Assembly (NCBI RefSeq): GCF_003628305.1
Contig: NZ_RBZM01000010.1
Span: 220,026-284,025 of the forward strand
Length of the DNA stretch: 64,000 nt
Source: Cohnella endophytica
GTDB taxonomy: Bacteria; Bacillota; Bacilli; Paenibacillales; Paenibacillaceae
Direction of reading: 5' to 3'
The notes under the pieces were generated by a model. The model saw only the letters and a list, made by a program, of their open reading frames with translations, was not told the origin of the DNA and did not search any database. The position numbers were made by a program, and so were the translations under genes. Positions 34,316 to 43,016 of this stretch are shown here, piece after piece. Within the stretch, counting starts at the first letter, position 1. Every line of letters starts with the position of its first letter.

Positions 34316-34357
34316 AAAACCCCCAAATTCCGTTATTTCACGGAAATTGGGGGATTT
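34316..34357. terminator. Terminator of speE-speB
   Basis: AAACCCCCAAATTCCGT pairs with ACGGAAATTGGGGGATTT across a six-base loop, with T-rich flank. Confidence 0.92.
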
Positions 34358-34524
34358 TCGTTTAGCGGATAAGCTTGATATGTTGATCGGGCACCTAAAA
34401 TGCGGCACGTAGTACGCTCACAGCGTGCTAATTGTTCATTTGTCGTACCACGCCCACCGTGACCTGGCGCCCCGCGCACCAAATGCCCGCGATGGTCATG
34501 CGGCCGCATCATCGCCCAACCGCC

Positions 34525-34598
34525 GCTCGCCACCAGTCGCTCACCTCTCGCCACAGTCGCTCACCGCTCGCCATCAGTCGCCCGCGGCTCGCGCTCAC
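34525..34598. repeat. Degenerate tandem repeat, about 21-base unit, three copies
   Basis: Units GCTCGCCACCAGTCGCTCAC (34525-34545), TCTCGCCACAGTCGCTCACC (34546-34565) and GCTCGCCATCAGTCGCCCGC (34566-34586), then a partial GCTCGCGCTCAC. It fills the end of a gene-free 312-base gap between speB and argS, running up to the argS stop. The rest of the gap holds only a GTAGTACGCTC-type short palindrome near 34410. Confidence 0.65.
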
Positions 34599-36322
34599 AT
34601 CTCCTGAGGAGCCTCGATGCCGAGCATCGCCAACCCATGGCTCAGTACGTTAGCAACGGCGGCGGCGAGGCTGAGCTGCGAGAACACGACGGCTTTGTCC
34701 GCGTCGGCGGTTAAGATTTTGCCGGAGTTGTAGAAGCGGTTGAAATCCTTCGCCAAGTCCAACAGGTACCTCGCGACGACGAACGGCTCGTTGTCTTTGA
34801 CCGCTTCCTGCAAGACGGTCTCGTAGCGTGACAGCGTCTTCGCGCATTCCCAGGTGGACTCCGACGCGAGGTGCGATCCGTTAACGGAATAGGAGTCGCC
34901 CAGAACCGAATAATTCCCCCTGGCGAGCAGGCTCCGGATCCGCGCGTGCGTGTATTGCAGGTAAGGCCCCGTCTCCCCGTCGAAGCTGACCGCGTCCTCC
35001 AGATTGAAGTCGACGGAAAGCTGGCGATGATGCTTCAAGTCTCCGAATATAACGGCCCCTACGCCGACCGCTTTGGCAACTTTTTCCTTGTCCTTTAGTT
35101 CGGGGCTTTTCTCCAGGATGATTTGCAACGCGCGTTCGACGGCTTCGTCCAATACTTCCTCGAGGAATACGACTTTGCCTTTGCGGGTAGACATTTTCTT
35201 GCCGTTCACCGTCATCAGGCCGAACGGGACGTGCCGGCATTCCTCCGCCCAACTATGCCCCATCTTCTCCAGGACGGCGAACACCTGCCGGAAATGCAGG
35301 CTTTGCTCCGCGCCGACCACGTAAAGAATTTCGTCCGCGTGCATTTCCTGTTTCCGGTAGATCGCCGTAGCAAGGTCGCGTACCCCGTAGATCGTCGAGC
35401 CGTCCTTTTTCAGGATAATACATGGCGGCAACCCCAGCTCTTCCAAGCGCACGACTTGCGCACCATCGCTCTCCTCCAGTAAAGCCTGCTCGCGAAGCGC
35501 GGAGACCACGCCATCGATCTTGTCGTTGTAGAAGCTTTCGCCCAAATAATGATCGAATTTTACGCCCAAACGAGCATACACCCGGTGGAACTCCTTCATG
35601 CTCTCGTCGACGAAATATTGCCATAACCTCCGAGTCTCGTCATCGCCGTTCTCCAAGTTCGCGAACGCCTCGCGAGCTTCGTCTTCCAGCCCGGGCTCCC
35701 GTTCGATTTCCTCGTGGAACTTCACGTACAGCCGCAAGCTCTCTTTGATCGGCTCGGACTCGAGCGCCTCCCGCGTTCCCCATCTTCGGTAGGCAACGAT
35801 CAGCTTGCCGAATTGCGTTCCCCAGTCCCCGAGATGGTTGACGTTCTCCGCCTTGTAGCCGGTCGCCCGGTACAAGTTGACCAACGCGTTGCCGATCATC
35901 GTCGAACGAAGATGCCCGATGCCTAACGGTTTGGCGATATTGGGAGACGACATGTCGATGACGACGCGTTTGTCTTGCCCGACCGCCGAGAGACCGTATC
36001 CTTCCTCCAACGCCGCCTCGACGATATCGCTCTTCCAATGCGCGTCCGCGAAAAAGAGGTTCAAGTAACCTCCGATCGCGGATGCCCGAATGCCGCCTCC
36101 GAAAGCTTCCTCTCCATTACCGCCGCCTGAATTCACCTGGCCGGCAAGCCGTTCGGCGATCATCTGAGGCGACTGCCTCAACGTTTTCGCGAACGTGAAG
36201 CAGGGAAGGCAAACGTCGCCCATTTCCCTCTTGGGGGGAACCTCGAGCATTCCGAGCAATTGCTCCGCCGTTATCGACGGCAAGTGAGGCGCGATGGCCG
36301 CTGCCGCGCTTTTCATTAACAT
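34595..36322 (-). CDS. argS: Arginyl-tRNA synthetase, T-box controlled second copy
   Basis: 575 residues, class Ia synthetase. N-terminal additional domain, then HIGH-like motif SSPNIAKPLGIGHLRST, KMSKS-like KKMSTRKGKVVF and the DALR anticodon-binding region with LQYTHARIRSL. The frame extends into the leader, but the ATG at 36322 with GGAGGAGG 9 bases upstream is the start. Sequence differs clearly from the other ArgS at 37132, so it is a paralogue or acquired copy rather than a recent duplication. The leader is a T-box, so expression should rise when tRNA-Arg is uncharged. Confidence 0.9.
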   Translation of the reverse strand: MLMKSAAAAIAPHLPSITAEQLLGMLEVPPKREMGDVCLPCFTFAKTLRQSPQMIAERLAGQVNSGGGNGEEAFGGGIRASAIGGYLNLFFADAHWKSDIVEAALEEGYGLSAVGQDKRVVIDMSSPNIAKPLGIGHLRSTMIGNALVNLYRATGYKAENVNHLGDWGTQFGKLIVAYRRWGTREALESEPIKESLRLYVKFHEEIEREPGLEDEAREAFANLENGDDETRRLWQYFVDESMKEFHRVYARLGVKFDHYLGESFYNDKIDGVVSALREQALLEESDGAQVVRLEELGLPPCIILKKDGSTIYGVRDLATAIYRKQEMHADEILYVVGAEQSLHFRQVFAVLEKMGHSWAEECRHVPFGLMTVNGKKMSTRKGKVVFLEEVLDEAVERALQIILEKSPELKDKEKVAKAVGVGAVIFGDLKHHRQLSVDFNLEDAVSFDGETGPYLQYTHARIRSLLARGNYSVLGDSYSVNGSHLASESTWECAKTLSRYETVLQEAVKDNEPFVVARYLLDLAKDFNRFYNSGKILTADADKAVVFSQLSLAAAVANVLSHGLAMLGIEAPQEM

Positions 36323-36344
36323 GACGTATAACCTCCTCCGGATA

Positions 36345-36600
36345 AAATAAAAATCCCCCGTCTCGTTAAGAGACGGAGGATGAGTCCGCGGTACCACTCT
36401 TATGGCAATCCCCACCTGGCGGGAGTCCACTTGATGCGTTAACGGCAGCTGCCGGGTTTCCCTACTTTCGTTTTCAGGAAACCGACTCCCGAGTGCGCTT
36501 CTCTCGATGTCCCGTGCCGGCTTGCACCTTCCCGGCTCGCTGATAACAAGGATCATGGAGATACTCTCTCGTTCATCGTCGTTTTCGTTATTTTTCTCAG
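36345..36600 (-). promoter_or_regulatory. T-box riboswitch upstream of argS (second copy)
   Basis: On the minus strand the T-box core AGAGTGGTACCGCGG (36402-36388) precedes a terminator, CCGTCTC-loop-GAGACGG (36358-36376) plus T-run. Upstream, GATGAACGAGAGAGTA and CCGGGAAGGTGCAAGCCGG match the Stem I AGTA bulge and distal loop. A CGA/AGA stretch at 36502-36506 on the 3' side of Stem I would suit an arginine specifier, but I could not fold it. Confidence 0.92.
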
Positions 36601-36648
36601 TATAGCCATCTCCTTCGCCGCTTACAACCCTCAATTTCCCCATTTGAA

Positions 36649-36677
36649 TTGAAAGGACGAACTGTATATAGTATTAA
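36649..36677 (+). promoter_or_regulatory. Promoter of ywiB-argS
   Basis: TTGAAA (36649-36654) and TATTAA (36672-36677) with 17 bases between, 33 bases before the ywiB start. Confidence 0.6.
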
Positions 36678-36709
36678 CAAGAGTAAAGTGGGAATTGGGA
36701 GAGGGAACG

Positions 36710-37129
36710 ATGCCAGACAAGCGCAGCGTGATCGTCGGATTCCACAGCCGGCAACAAGACGGCGCCTCGGAGCGGCTTGAAATGCCGGGGGAGCTGTACC
36801 GGTTGGAAACCGGGTGGGTGCTTACGTATCTGGAGCCCGCGGACGAGAACGGCAAAGAAACGAACAATACCCTGTTCATACACGGGAACGAGCTAAGGCT
36901 CAGACGCCGGGGGACGATCTATTTCGAGCAGCTTTTCCGCAAGGGAGAGTCGCTACCGGGCAAGATGGAAACTCCCTATGGTACCCACGAGGTAGAAGCG
37001 ATTACGTCCCGTTTGGAATCCGAGCTGTCGGAATCCGGGGGCGTGCTGGAATGGAAATACGAGTTGACTATGCATGGGGTAACGGCCGGGGTGTTTCACA
37101 TCCGGCTCGACATTCGGGAGGAACAATGA
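36710..37129 (+). CDS. ywiB: DUF1934 beta-barrel protein (YwiB-like)
   Basis: 139 residues from the ATG at 36710 (GAGAGGGA ribosome binding site). A lipocalin-like small barrel: ETGWVLTYLEP, NTLFIHGNELRLRRRG and ELTMHGVTAGVFHIRLDIRE fit DUF1934. In B. subtilis ywiB directly precedes argS, as here, where its stop overlaps an ATG upstream of argS. Function not established. Confidence 0.85.
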   Translation: MPDKRSVIVGFHSRQQDGASERLEMPGELYRLETGWVLTYLEPADENGKETNNTLFIHGNELRLRRRGTIYFEQLFRKGESLPGKMETPYGTHEVEAITSRLESELSESGGVLEWKYELTMHGVTAGVFHIRLDIREEQ

Positions 37130-37131
37130 CG

Positions 37132-38808
37132 ATGAACGTATTGGAACAACTGCAAACATCGGTGAAGGAAGCGCTGGCCGAAGCGGCATTGGCGGCGGGG
37201 CTTGTCTCGTCGGAGGACGAATTGCCGGCGATTACGCTGGAAGTGCCTAAGGATAAGACGCACGGGGACTTGGCGACGAACTTGGCGATGCAACTGACGA
37301 AAATCGCGAAGAAAAATCCAAGACAGATCGCCGAAGCGATTATCGGCAATCTTCAACCGGGACGCGCTTCGATACAATCCGCGGAGATCGCTGGCCCCGG
37401 CTTTATCAATTTCCGGCTCGACAAGAGCTACCTGCATCCCGTTGTCGGACAGGTGCTCGAGCAAGGCGCGCAATACGGAAACATGAACGCCGGCCAAGGC
37501 AAAAGAGTGCAAGTCGAATTCGTCAGCGCGAACCCGACGGGAAGTCTGCATCTGGGACACGCGCGGGGAGCCGCGGTCGGCGACGCGCTCTGCAACGTGC
37601 TATCGGCGGCGGGATACGAAGTGACGCGAGAATATTACATTAACGACGCGGGCAATCAAGTGAACAATCTCGCCCGTTCGATCGAAGCCCGTTACCGCCA
37701 AGCGCTCGGCCAAGACGCCGAAATGCCGGAGGACGGCTACCATGGCGAGGATATCGTCGGTTTCGCCAAGGAATTGGCGGCGGAGCAAGGCGACCGTCTG
37801 TTGAGCTTGGGCGACGAAGAACGTTTCGACTATTTCCGCACGTACGGACTAGACAAAGAATTGGCTAAGATCAAACGCGATCTGGGTCGGTTCGGAGTTC
37901 AATTCGACGAATGGTATAGCGAAACGTCGCTCTACGAGAACGACAAAGTGACCGAAGTGCTCGCCGCGCTTCGGGCTCAAGGTCACGTGTACGAGCAGGA
38001 TGGCGCCGTATGGTTGGCGTCCACGACGTTCGGCGACGACAAGGACCGCGTGCTCGTCAAGAACGACGGCAGCTATACGTACCTGACGCCGGATGCCGCG
38101 TATCATATGGATAAGTACAAACGCGGCTACGACCAGATGATCAATATCTGGGGAGCCGATCACCACGGTTACATCCCGCGGATGAAGGCGGCAATGGCAG
38201 CGCTCGGCAACGATCCGGACAAGCTGACGGTACTCATCGCGCAGATGGTCAGCCTTTTCCAGAACGGCGAGAAGGTCAAGATGTCCAAGCGTACCGGCAA
38301 AGCCGTCACGATGGAAGATTTGATGGACGAGGTCGGAGTCGACGCCATCCGCTATTTCTTCACGATGCGGAGCATGGACTCTCATCTGGATTTCGACATG
38401 GATCTCGCGGTATCGAAATCCAACGAGAATCCCGTTTTCTACGTGCAGTACGCCCATGCTCGGATTTGCAGCATTTTCCGCCAAGCGGAAGAGCAAGGCG
38501 TTGCCGTACTGCCATGGCAGCAAGCGGACCTGTCGAAGCTCGTCGCCGAGCAGGAATACGATTTGCTTCGCAAAATCGGCGAATTGCCGGAAGCGATAGC
38601 GGATTCCGCCCGCAACTACGCGCCGCATGCCATTATTCGATACGTGTACGAGCTTGCGTCGCAATTCCACAGCTACTACAAAGCGGAGCGGGTCATTACC
38701 GAGGACGCGGAGCAAAGCCAAGCCCGATTACAACTGCTCGCGGCTATCCGGATCACGATCGCTAACGCGCTAGCGCTCGTCGGCGTTTCCGCGCCGGAGA
38801 AAATGTAA
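37132..38808 (+). CDS. argS: Arginyl-tRNA synthetase (ywiB-linked copy)
   Basis: 558 residues. HIGH motif region FVSANPTGSLHLGHARGA, the tRNA-Arg identity domain, KMSKRTGKAV and the DALR domain with FYVQYAHARICSIF are intact. Start at 37132 is favoured over the ATG at 37126 because GGGAGGA is then 8 bases away. Attaches arginine to tRNA-Arg. Syntenic with B. subtilis ywiB-argS, so this is likely the ancestral copy, transcribed with ywiB; a second ArgS lies on the opposite strand. Confidence 0.95.
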   Translation: MNVLEQLQTSVKEALAEAALAAGLVSSEDELPAITLEVPKDKTHGDLATNLAMQLTKIAKKNPRQIAEAIIGNLQPGRASIQSAEIAGPGFINFRLDKSYLHPVVGQVLEQGAQYGNMNAGQGKRVQVEFVSANPTGSLHLGHARGAAVGDALCNVLSAAGYEVTREYYINDAGNQVNNLARSIEARYRQALGQDAEMPEDGYHGEDIVGFAKELAAEQGDRLLSLGDEERFDYFRTYGLDKELAKIKRDLGRFGVQFDEWYSETSLYENDKVTEVLAALRAQGHVYEQDGAVWLASTTFGDDKDRVLVKNDGSYTYLTPDAAYHMDKYKRGYDQMINIWGADHHGYIPRMKAAMAALGNDPDKLTVLIAQMVSLFQNGEKVKMSKRTGKAVTMEDLMDEVGVDAIRYFFTMRSMDSHLDFDMDLAVSKSNENPVFYVQYAHARICSIFRQAEEQGVAVLPWQQADLSKLVAEQEYDLLRKIGELPEAIADSARNYAPHAIIRYVYELASQFHSYYKAERVITEDAEQSQARLQLLAAIRITIANALALVGVSAPEKM

Positions 38809-38820
38809 TTTTTCGATCCG

Positions 38821-39957
38821 CTAGTACCGATCGGCGGCTTTGATCATACGCATTACGTTCAGCTCTCCGGCCGCCCGGAGAGCTTTGCCGTTTCTCAGAG
38901 GCTTAGCCGACGATTTCACGATCGCCTTGATCTGGGCCGGGGTTAACTCGGGCTTCAACGAAAGCAGCAGGGCGATCGCGCCCGTCACGTGCGAGGTAGC
39001 CATCGAAGTGCCGCTCATCTCGCGATGTTTGCCGCGCGGCCAGGCGGACACGATACGATCGCCGGGAGCGTACACGTCGATGGAAGGACTGCGGTTCGTG
39101 AAGGGAGCGATCCGTCTTTGCAAGTTCGTGGCGCCAACGGCGATCGTATGGTTATAACGCGCGGGATAATCGATTTCCCCGATTCGGCCATCGTTGCCGG
39201 AGGAAGCCACGATCAATACGCCCGAATGGTAGGCGTAGTTGACGGCGTTGAGCAGGGCTTTGCTTCGAGTTTTCATGCCGAAGCTCATATTGACGACGTC
39301 CATCTGATTGCGAACGCACCATTCGATGCCGAGAATAATATCCGATACGAAAGCCGTGCCGTTATGGTCGAACGCTTTTACGGGATAAATCTTTGACCTG
39401 GGGGCGACCCCGATTATGCCGTCGAGCTCGTTGGCCGCGGCAATCGTGCCGGAAATATGAGTACCATGGCCGTTATCGTCTTGGGGCGGATACATGCGTT
39501 GCAGCAGATTGATGCCCCTCTCCAAAGAATGGCGAAGGTCGGGATGTTCGAAATCGACGCCCGTATCGATGACCCCTACCTTGACGCGGTAACCGGTCGT
39601 ACGGCTCCATGCGAGCGGCGCCTGAATATGCTTGACCCCCCATGGGACGCCGGTATCCGTTACGATCGTTCCCATGGGCAGAGCATGGACGCGCATGGGG
39701 ACGTCTTCCTCCCAATAGGCTTTGCCGATCAAGGAGGGGGGCAAGTCTTCGGGAAATAGCGGACACGATACGGCGCGGATGAGGCTTAATCGTCGGATGT
39801 TCCGAAGCGGCTTGGCGCGAAGGCGATCCGCCCGCAACGTTTGCACGAACTTATCGTAATCCTCGGGATTCCAGAAGCGGAGGATGCTCCTGCGCCCGTG
39901 TTCTTCGGAGGAGCGGGTGGAGCGGCGGAGCCACTCCGCGATTTCGCTTGCGTCCAA
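38821..39957 (-). CDS. Subtilisin-like serine peptidase (S8) without signal peptide
   Basis: 378 residues. The catalytic triad is Asp131 (GVIDTGVDFEHPDL), His164 (DNGHGTHISG) and Ser318 (MSGTSMATSHV), with oxyanion Asn255 (ASSGNDG). The first 100 residues resemble a degenerate propeptide but have no signal sequence or TM, so it may be cytosolic (intracellular-type) or use another route. Single gene, convergent with argS; no partner seen. Confidence 0.9.
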   Translation of the reverse strand: MDASEIAEWLRRSTRSSEEHGRRSILRFWNPEDYDKFVQTLRADRLRAKPLRNIRRLSLIRAVSCPLFPEDLPPSLIGKAYWEEDVPMRVHALPMGTIVTDTGVPWGVKHIQAPLAWSRTTGYRVKVGVIDTGVDFEHPDLRHSLERGINLLQRMYPPQDDNGHGTHISGTIAAANELDGIIGVAPRSKIYPVKAFDHNGTAFVSDIILGIEWCVRNQMDVVNMSFGMKTRSKALLNAVNYAYHSGVLIVASSGNDGRIGEIDYPARYNHTIAVGATNLQRRIAPFTNRSPSIDVYAPGDRIVSAWPRGKHREMSGTSMATSHVTGAIALLLSLKPELTPAQIKAIVKSSAKPLRNGKALRAAGELNVMRMIKAADRY

Positions 39958-40396
39958 TGCGGCTTCCCTCCCGGACGATTGTACAGCTGGGCGAAAGGTA
40001 GGTAAGGAGCGTCCCGTGCTGCCGTGTCCTCTACTGTATGAAGGGGGGCCGATAAAAGCTTGGGAATGTCGCCTTTTTTGACTGGAAATAGGCGGCGTTC
40101 CGTGTCATTTCCCGTCTATCGACATACGATGAATGGAGAGTTTCCCGGCGAGACTCTTGGTCATGCCGGTTCCTCCGCCCGCGGAGCGGCCGGGAAGGGG
40201 TACAGTCGAAAAGCGAAGGTGCGTCCGCCAGAGATGCGCCTTCGCTTTTTCCGTTGCCTTCGGACAAGAAAACTTTTCGCGGGAAGTCCGTTCCCGCGAC
40301 TTGCATTTTCATACGAAATACGGTTTACTAAAGGTTGACAAATCAACGTGAAGGCGTTTTGCTTGCCGGTTCACATACAGAGAGGATGGAAGTCAC
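39958..40396. other. Gene-free region between the subtilase and rpoE
   Basis: No convincing gene. It holds a strong hairpin at 40209-40250 (AAAGCGAAGGTGCGTC against GATGCGCCTTCGCTTT with T-run) that has no obvious gene before it on the plus strand; it may end a small RNA or be a remnant. Confidence 0.5.
40209..40250 (+). terminator. Orphan intrinsic terminator
   Basis: AAAAGCGAAGGTGCGTC and its near-complement GATGCGCCTTCGCTTTTT around a seven-base loop. No coding gene precedes it on this strand for more than 1 kb. Confidence 0.8.
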
Positions 40397-40981
40397 GTGA
40401 GCGCCGACTACGTGCTGAAACTCGACTCCGAGAAAATTCGCGAGATGCCGATGGTTGACCTGGCCTACGAATTGCTTAAATCAGCGAACACCCCTTTTTA
40501 CTACCGTGATTTAATGATCGAGATTGCCAAAATGCGAGGCTTGTCCGACAGCCAAGTCGTCGACGTAATTGCCCAACTCTACACGGAGATCAACATCGAC
40601 GGACGTTTCGCGTGCGTCGGAGGCAACGTTTGGGGCCTTAAACGTTGGTATCCGGTAGAACGCTCCGACGACCCGATGAACGGCGGAGCTAAACGTCCGC
40701 GCATCATCAACGATGATGACGACGAAGACGACGACGATCTGTACGGCGAGGAAGAGGATGTTGCATCCGCCGACGAAGAAACCTACGGTCTCTTCGACGA
40801 AGAGCGCGAAGAAGTGTTCGAAGAAGGCGAAGAAGCGGCGGAAGCCGACGAAGAGGTTCTCATCGAGGAAGACGACGACGCCGAGATCGAAGGCGAGATC
40901 GACGAGAAAGACGACGATGACGACGGATTCGACGAAGACGAGGAAGATTTGGCGGACGACGAGGACGACGAAGAGGCATGA
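40397..40981 (+). CDS. rpoE: RNA polymerase delta subunit
   Basis: 194 residues from a GTG start. The N-terminal HARE-HTH domain (about 1-90: MVDLAYELLKSANTPFYYRD, GGNVWGLKRWYP) is followed by a long, extremely acidic Asp/Glu tail, the family hallmark. Delta helps recycle RNA polymerase and affects sensitivity to initiating NTPs. The gene precedes pyrG as in B. subtilis. Confidence 0.96.
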   Translation: MSADYVLKLDSEKIREMPMVDLAYELLKSANTPFYYRDLMIEIAKMRGLSDSQVVDVIAQLYTEINIDGRFACVGGNVWGLKRWYPVERSDDPMNGGAKRPRIINDDDDEDDDDLYGEEEDVASADEETYGLFDEEREEVFEEGEEAAEADEEVLIEEDDDAEIEGEIDEKDDDDDGFDEDEEDLADDEDDEEA

Positions 40982-41002
40982 TTTAACTCTTCGAATCGTA
41001 GC

Positions 41003-41042
41003 TTGACACCGCAGATTCGACACGTTAAACTTATGCTTGGGC
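41003..41042 (+). promoter_or_regulatory. pyrG promoter with GGGC start site
   Basis: TTGACA (41003-41008), 17-base spacer, TAAACT (41026-41031), then seven bases and GGGC at 41039-41042. B. subtilis pyrG starts at GGGC and adds extra G when CTP is low; spacing and start here are the same. Confidence 0.85.
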
Positions 41043-41076
41043 TTTAGAAGCGAGCATTTCCATAGCATAGGAATTT

Positions 41077-41110
41077 AAAAAGTGCCCCCATTTATTGGGT
41101 GACACTTTTT
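41077..41110 (+). terminator. pyrG leader attenuator
   Basis: Hairpin AAAAAGTGC-CCCA (41077-41090) with TGGG-CACTTTTT (41096-41110). The 5' arm carries CCCCC (41085-41089), the segment that a poly-G 5' end would pair with to prevent termination. Lies 35 bases after the GGGC start and about 95 before the pyrG start codon. Confidence 0.85.
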
Positions 41111-41204
41111 TCTTTTTTCGCCCTGTTTTCTAAGGGCTAAAGCACTAAATTGGTAACGATAATGAGGATGCCGCAAGGGCATGTGGTGGGAGGTTTCGTT
41201 CAGA

Positions 41205-42809
41205 GTGACCAAATACATTTTCGTCACGGGCGGTGTCGTGTCATCGCTAGGCAAAGGAATTACGGCAGCTTCATTGGGGAGGTTGCTTAAGAATCGCGGC
41301 CTTAAGGTTACGATTCAGAAGTTCGATCCTTACATTAACGTGGATCCGGGGACGATGAGTCCCTATCAGCACGGGGAAGTATTCGTGACCGACGACGGCG
41401 CGGAGACGGACTTGGACTTAGGGCATTACGAGCGGTTCATCGACATTAACCTTTCGAAGAACAGCAACGTGACGACTGGTAAAATTTATTCGACGGTCAT
41501 CAGCAAAGAACGTCGCGGCGAATACCTCGGCGGAACGGTGCAGGTTATTCCCCACATTACGAACGAAATCAAAGACCGCGTCTTCCGCGCAGGCAAGGAA
41601 GCCGGCTCCGACGTCGTGATCACGGAGATCGGAGGAACGGTAGGCGACATCGAGAGCTTGCCTTTCCTTGAAGCGATCCGTCAGATCAAGAGCGACATCG
41701 GCCGCGACAACGTAATGTATATTCACGTTACGCTCATTCCTTACATTAAAGCTGCCGGAGAAGTGAAGACGAAGCCGACGCAGCATAGCGTCAAAGAATT
41801 GCGCAGCATCGGGATCCAGCCGAACATGATCGTGTGCCGCACGGAATATCCTTTGGCCGAAGATCTGAAACGCAAGATCGCGCTGTTCTGCGATATCGAC
41901 GCCAACGCGGTCATCGAATGCCGCGACGCTTCGACCTTGTACGAGGTTCCTCTTAACCTGCGCGAGCAAGGGTTGGACGATTACGTCGTCAAGCATCTGA
42001 ACCTGAATGTGGGCGCGCCCGAAATGACGGAGTGGGAAGCTCTCGTTGCTCGCGTCAAATCGCTTAAGAAGACGACGGAAATCGCCATCGTGGGCAAATA
42101 CGTCGCTCTGCACGACGCATACCTCAGCATCGTCGAATCGTTGGCGCATGCCGGCATCGACGCGGACGCGGAAGTGAAAATCCGTTGGGTCAACGCGGAA
42201 GAGATTACGCCAGGCAATGTAGGCGAATTGCTCGGTGGCGTTAACGGCGTTCTCGTTCCCGGCGGTTTCGGGGATCGGGGAATCGAAGGCAAGATTACCG
42301 CGATTCGTTACGCCCGCGAGAGCGGCACGCCGTTCTTCGGTATCTGCCTCGGCATGCAAGTAGCGGTCGTCGAATACGCGCGCAGCATGGTCGGCTTGGA
42401 TGGCGCGAACAGCTCCGAGATCCACCCCGCTACGCCTTATCCGGTTATCGATCTTCTGCCCGAGCAGAAAGATATCGAAGACTTGGGCGGGACGATGCGT
42501 CTCGGCTTGTACCCTTGCAAGCTCATTCCGGGCAGCTTGGCCGCGCAATGCTACGGCGACGAGCTCGTCTACGAACGTCACCGTCACCGGTACGAGTTCA
42601 ACAACGAATACCGCGAGCGTATCGAGTCGGCGGGATTGCGCATTTCCGGTACGTCTCCGGACGGACGCCTCGTGGAGATGGTCGAGCTTCCGGATCATCC
42701 ATGGTTTTTGGCGGTTCAATTCCATCCGGAATTCACGTCCCGTCCGAATCGCCCGCAACCGCTGTTCCGCGAGTTCGTGAAGGCGGCGCTTCGCCGTTCG
42801 GAAGCCTAA
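41205..42809 (+). CDS. pyrG: CTP synthase
   Basis: 534 residues from the GTG at 41205 (GGGAGG upstream; frame opens earlier but without a better start). Synthetase domain: TGGVVSSLGKGITAAS P-loop, FDPYINVDPGTMSP, ITEIGGTVGDIES. Glutaminase domain: nucleophile Cys in GICLGMQ, then the His-Glu pair in QFHPEFTSRP. Converts UTP to CTP with glutamine and ATP. Leader shows CTP-responsive control. Followed by a strong terminator. Confidence 0.97.
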   Translation: MTKYIFVTGGVVSSLGKGITAASLGRLLKNRGLKVTIQKFDPYINVDPGTMSPYQHGEVFVTDDGAETDLDLGHYERFIDINLSKNSNVTTGKIYSTVISKERRGEYLGGTVQVIPHITNEIKDRVFRAGKEAGSDVVITEIGGTVGDIESLPFLEAIRQIKSDIGRDNVMYIHVTLIPYIKAAGEVKTKPTQHSVKELRSIGIQPNMIVCRTEYPLAEDLKRKIALFCDIDANAVIECRDASTLYEVPLNLREQGLDDYVVKHLNLNVGAPEMTEWEALVARVKSLKKTTEIAIVGKYVALHDAYLSIVESLAHAGIDADAEVKIRWVNAEEITPGNVGELLGGVNGVLVPGGFGDRGIEGKITAIRYARESGTPFFGICLGMQVAVVEYARSMVGLDGANSSEIHPATPYPVIDLLPEQKDIEDLGGTMRLGLYPCKLIPGSLAAQCYGDELVYERHRHRYEFNNEYRERIESAGLRISGTSPDGRLVEMVELPDHPWFLAVQFHPEFTSRPNRPQPLFREFVKAALRRSEA

Positions 42810-42828
42810 TCGCGCACCGCACATGAAT

Positions 42829-42865
42829 AAAAACCGTTCAGGCAGCTCGCCTGAACGGTTTTTTT
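42829..42865 (+). terminator. Terminator of pyrG
   Basis: AAAACCGTTCAGGC and GCCTGAACGGTTTTTTT around a five-base loop. Confidence 0.95.
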
Positions 42866-42955
42866 GCATATCGGCGGCATTCCGCGGTATGGAAGAGTTG
42901 TTAACCGATAATAATATATATTTAAGTTGCGCTACATAATTTTTACAAATAATCA

Positions 42956-42985
42956 GGAGGAATTATGACATCCTTTCACGAATAA
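42956..42985 (+). promoter_or_regulatory. Sigma-H-like promoter of spo0F
   Basis: GGAGGAATT (42956-42964) fits the sigma-H -35 (RNAGGAWWW); 12 bases on, CACGAATAA (42977-42985) fits the -10 (RNNGAATWW) except its first base. spo0F of B. subtilis has a sigma-H promoter. Confidence 0.6.
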
Positions 42986-43016
42986 AGCTAGGATAGTGAA
43001 TCGGGGGGATGAGCTC

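Noticed and set aside
34595..36643. Longer ArgS starting at 36643
   Set aside because: The extra 107 codons cover the T-box leader; the ATG at 36322 has the ribosome binding site.
41418..42869. 483-codon open frame antisense to pyrG
   Set aside because: It is the mirror of a highly conserved gene, has no ribosome binding site and encodes an Arg/Asp-rich sequence without motifs; high GC third positions open this frame by chance.
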